Shown piece after piece: positions 13,119 to 15,400 of a stretch of 15,400 nt of DNA. The notes below the pieces were generated by a model. That model had not been told where the DNA came from, searched no databases, and saw only the letters and a list, made by a program, of their open reading frames with translations. The stretch lies in assembly GCA_045113475.1 (NCBI GenBank), contig JBGUIY010000255.1, positions 1-15,400 on the forward strand, given 5' to 3'. Source of the DNA: UBA4246 sp045113475 (GTDB taxonomy: Bacteria > Bacillota > Clostridia > Christensenellales > Aristaeellaceae). Each line of letters opens with the position of its first letter. Within the stretch, counting starts at the first letter, position 1. The translations under genes and the position numbers were made by a program.

Positions 13119-14527
13119 TGGCGATCAATCCCAACAAGCATCCGATGCCGACCCAGGCACCGGAGGAGCGGGCGCACAATTTCCGCGAGGTCGCCCTGGG
13201 CTACACCATGGAGATCGCGCGGGACGAGGCCTCCCGCTGCCTGAACTGCAAGAACCAGCCCTGCGTGAAGGGCTGCCCCGTAGGCATCCATATCCCCCAG
13301 TTCATCCAGGCGCTGCGCAAAGGCGAGATCGAGGAAGCCTACCAGATCATTTCCCTGACCAGCTCCCTGCCCGCGGTCTGCGGCCGCGTGTGCCCCCAGG
13401 AGACCCAGTGCGAAGAAAAATGCAGCCTGGGCATCCGCTTCGAGCCGGTGGGCATTGGGCGCCTGGAGCGTTTCGTGGCCGACTGGCACAATGAGCACAG
13501 CACGGAAGCTCCGGTCAGGCCCACACCCAACGGGCACCGGGTGGCGGTGGTTGGCTCCGGCCCCAGCGGCCTCACCTGCGCGGGCGACCTGGCCAAGAAG
13601 GGCTACGCGGTCACCGTGTTCGAGGCCCTGCACACCGCCGGCGGCGTGCTGGTGTACGGCATTCCCGAGTTCCGTCTGCCCAAGGCCATCGTGGCCCGGG
13701 AGGTCGAAACGCTGAAGGCACTGGGCGTGGACGTCCAGACCAACGTGATCATCGGCAAGACGCTCACCGTGGACGAGCTCTTCGAACAGGGCTACGAGGC
13801 CGTGTTCATCGGCTCCGGCGCCGGCCTGCCGAACTTCATGGGCATTCCCGGAGAATCGCTGAAGGGCGTTTACTCCGCCAACGAATACCTGACCCGCTCC
13901 AACCTGATGAAAGCCTACCGCGACGACTCCGACACGCCCATCATGAAGGGCGGCAAAGTCGCGGTGGTGGGCGGCGGCAACGTGGCCATGGACGCGGCCC
14001 GCACCGCCCTGCGCCTGGGCGCGGACAAGGTGTACATCGTCTACCGCCGCTCCATGGAGGAGCTGCCCGCCCGCCGCGAGGAAGTGGAACACGCCAAGGA
14101 GGAAGGCATCGACTTCCGCCTGCTGTGCAACCCCGTAGAGATCCTGGGCTGGCAGGATCCCGAAAATCCCCGCGACCCGAAGAACGGCTTCGTAAAGGCC
14201 ATGCGCTGCATCCGGATGCAGCTGGGCGAGCCGGACGCCTCCGGACGCCGCAGGCCGGTGGAAATCCCCGGCAGCGAGTTCACCCTGGACGTGGACACCG
14301 TGATCATCGCCATCGGCACCAGCCCGAACCCGCTGATCAAGTCCACCACTGAGGGCCTTGAGGTCAACCGGCGCGGCGGCATCGTGATCAACGAGGACGG
14401 CCTGACCTCCCGCGAACACGTGTACGCGGGCGGCGACGCGGTCACCGGCGCAGCCACCGTCATCTCCGCCATGGGCGCGGGCAAGACCGCCGCGGCGGCC
14501 ATCGACAAAGCGTTGTGCGGAGAATAA
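13118..14527 (+). CDS. nfnB: NfnB: large subunit of NADH-dependent reduced ferredoxin:NADP+ oxidoreductase (GltB-like)
   Basis: This 469-residue flavoprotein carries the bifurcating FAD, the NADPH site and two [4Fe-4S] clusters. N-terminal cluster cysteines lie at 41, 44, 49 and 53 (CLNCKNQPCVKGC) and at 88, 92, 98 and 102 (CGRVCP...CEEKC). The FAD motif VVGSGPSG lies at about 144-151, the NADP(H) motif VVGGGNVAMD at about 283-292 with YRRS following, and the C-terminal FAD motif YAGGDAVTGAATV at about 436-448. Alone, this family is often labelled glutamate synthase small subunit, but no large glutamate synthase gene is present and nfnA overlaps it, which supports Nfn. GGGAGGA at about 13104-13110 favours the ATG at 13118 over the GTG at 13115. 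The start overlaps the nfnA stop (TGATG), implying coupled translation. Confidence 0.93.
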   Translation: MAINPNKHPMPTQAPEERAHNFREVALGYTMEIARDEASRCLNCKNQPCVKGCPVGIHIPQFIQALRKGEIEEAYQIISLTSSLPAVCGRVCPQETQCEEKCSLGIRFEPVGIGRLERFVADWHNEHSTEAPVRPTPNGHRVAVVGSGPSGLTCAGDLAKKGYAVTVFEALHTAGGVLVYGIPEFRLPKAIVAREVETLKALGVDVQTNVIIGKTLTVDELFEQGYEAVFIGSGAGLPNFMGIPGESLKGVYSANEYLTRSNLMKAYRDDSDTPIMKGGKVAVVGGGNVAMDAARTALRLGADKVYIVYRRSMEELPARREEVEHAKEEGIDFRLLCNPVEILGWQDPENPRDPKNGFVKAMRCIRMQLGEPDASGRRRPVEIPGSEFTLDVDTVIIAIGTSPNPLIKSTTEGLEVNRRGGIVINEDGLTSREHVYAGGDAVTGAATVISAMGAGKTAAAAIDKALCGE

Positions 14528-14548
14528 ACGATTCTCACTGGAGCTTAA

Positions 14549-15328
14549 ATGATTTACCTGTATCCGAATCTGTCAAAACCGGACCGCGTGGCGGCGGCGC
14601 TCAGGGTGATCGACCATTTTGAGAAGCAGCTGAACGCCGAAGTCCGCATGTCCGCCGACAACAGCCTGAGCCTGTTCGGGAATGAATCCTATGCCGGCGA
14701 AGCCGAAGCCGCCGGCCTGATCGTCAGCGTGGGCGGCGACGGCACCGTCCTCCGGGCGTCGAAGATCGCCGTAGAGGCCGGCCTGCCCCTGCTGGGCATC
14801 AACAGCGGCCGCCTGGGCTTCCTCTGCGCCATCGAGATGAATGAGATCCCTGAGCTCAGCGCGGAAAGCCTCAAAGCCATGCGCGTCGAGGAACGGACGA
14901 TGCTGAGCATCCGGTTCAACGGGCAGACGCGGCTGGCGCTCAACGACGTGGTCATCGCCCGCAGCCGCCTGGCGGGAACGCTCAGCGCGTCCGTCACCCG
15001 AGGCGCCGAGCAGCTCCTCAGGTTCCGGGGCGACGGCATGATCGTTTCCACGCCCACCGGCTCCACCGCCTACAGCCGCTCCGCCGGCGGGCCGGTGCTG
15101 ACGCCGGATTCCGGCTGCTTCTCCCTGACCCCGATCTGCGCCCACACCCCCGGCACCGCGCCGATCGTGGTGCCCGACCGGGACACGTACCTGGTCAGCA
15201 TCACCGACACGGGCAGGGATTCCGCGGACGTTCTGGCGGACGGCATCCCGCTGGGCAGCCTGAACGAGCCCCTGTCCATCCGCAGGCACGGGCAGACCCT
15301 GCGCCTGCTGCGCAGAAAGGATATGTGA
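14549..15328 (+). CDS. nadK: NAD kinase
   Basis: This 259-residue cytosolic enzyme phosphorylates NAD+ to NADP+ with ATP or polyphosphate. The catalytic GGDGT motif is at residues 62-66, the NGR-type loop LLGINSGRLGFL at about 81-92, LNDVVI at 131-136, and the glycine-rich block GDGMIVSTPTGSTAYSRSAG at 161-180. The length is slightly shorter than many bacterial NadK proteins but all main motifs are present. It starts 21 nt after nfnB, with TGGAGC before the ATG. Clustering with NfnAB is functionally sensible: the kinase supplies the NADP+ that NfnAB reduces. The next gene begins 1 nt after its stop codon, so the transcript continues beyond the window. Confidence 0.94.
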   Translation: MIYLYPNLSKPDRVAAALRVIDHFEKQLNAEVRMSADNSLSLFGNESYAGEAEAAGLIVSVGGDGTVLRASKIAVEAGLPLLGINSGRLGFLCAIEMNEIPELSAESLKAMRVEERTMLSIRFNGQTRLALNDVVIARSRLAGTLSASVTRGAEQLLRFRGDGMIVSTPTGSTAYSRSAGGPVLTPDSGCFSLTPICAHTPGTAPIVVPDRDTYLVSITDTGRDSADVLADGIPLGSLNEPLSIRRHGQTLRLLRRKDM

Positions 15329-15329
15329 C

Positions 15330-15400
15330 ATGTCTCAGGGCATCTGGGTCCGGCTGATGAAGCATGGCAAGATCATGGACTCCAGCGTGCAGGCCTGCGC
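15330..15400 (+). CDS. Start of an unidentified gene, cut by the window end
   Basis: An ATG 1 nt after the nadK stop opens a frame reading MSQGIWVRLMKHGKIMDSSV and three further full codons to the last base. AAAGGA at about 15316-15321 lies 8 nt upstream, inside nadK, suggesting coupled translation in the same operon. Genes following nadK in Firmicutes are often argR or recN, but this N-terminus does not clearly match either. I cannot name a family from 23 residues. Confidence 0.6.
   Translation, partial: MSQGIWVRLMKHGKIMDSSVQAC

Noticed and set aside
13112..14419. Minus-strand open frame opposite nfnB
   Set aside because: It is the antisense shadow of a gene with complete cofactor motifs.
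13118..14527. Glutamate synthase small subunit
   Set aside because: The family label is shared, but no glutamate synthase large subunit is present, and the overlapping nfnA gene with its Asp/Cys cluster site identifies the Nfn complex.

Overview
The window reads as chromosomal DNA of a GC-rich anaerobic Firmicute, most likely a gut or rumen member of the Clostridia (a Christensenellales-like lineage is my best guess). Reasons: strong AGGAGG-type ribosome binding sites, promoters with near-consensus sigma-A hexamers and mostly 17-nt spacers, rubredoxin plus the ferredoxin-linked transhydrogenase NfnAB, and a split sugar ABC importer without its own ATPase. Nothing looks like a prophage, plasmid, CRISPR array, toxin-antitoxin pair or defence island. 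I saw no tRNA or rRNA.

Layout. 1-211: end of an upstream terminator, then a promoter. 212-3343 (+): ribulokinase (araB), an AlkD-like DNA alkylation repair protein and a metallo-beta-lactamase-fold hydrolase, closely spaced and probably one transcript. 3437-4462 (-): a LacI-family regulator that converges on the hydrolase gene. 4463-4661: a divergent control region with two promoters and two related AACGTT-centred operator candidates. 4662-7817 (+): solute-binding protein, a hairpin, and two permeases of a CUT1-type carbohydrate ABC importer, closed by a strong terminator. 7818-8308: the only long gene-free stretch. It holds a 194-bp pair of inverted GC-rich hairpin units resembling a REP/BIME or MITE, then a promoter. 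8309-10330 (+): an EamA/DMT transporter and an alpha/beta-hydrolase esterase. 10367-11295 (+): a promoter, a 38-codon acidic mini-gene and an exported SH3-like/metal-finger protein. 11448-15400 (+): promoter, rubredoxin, hairpin, cyclophilin, nfnA, nfnB, NAD kinase and the first 23 codons of a further gene that runs off the window.

How the genes fit together. The left half concerns plant-derived carbohydrate: an importer under a local LacI repressor, and ribulokinase for the pentose pathway. The cytosolic CE1-like esterase further right could trim esterified imported oligosaccharides, but that link is inference. The right half concerns redox: NAD kinase makes NADP+, NfnAB makes NADPH from NADH plus reduced ferredoxin, and rubredoxin is a one-electron carrier. 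The most unusual observations are a rubredoxin whose first iron-binding knuckle is Cys-x-Cys instead of Cys-x-x-Cys, the inverted-hairpin element at 7981-8174, the paired operators at 4579-4625, and the mini-gene at 10486-10602. I found no clear undescribed multi-gene system.
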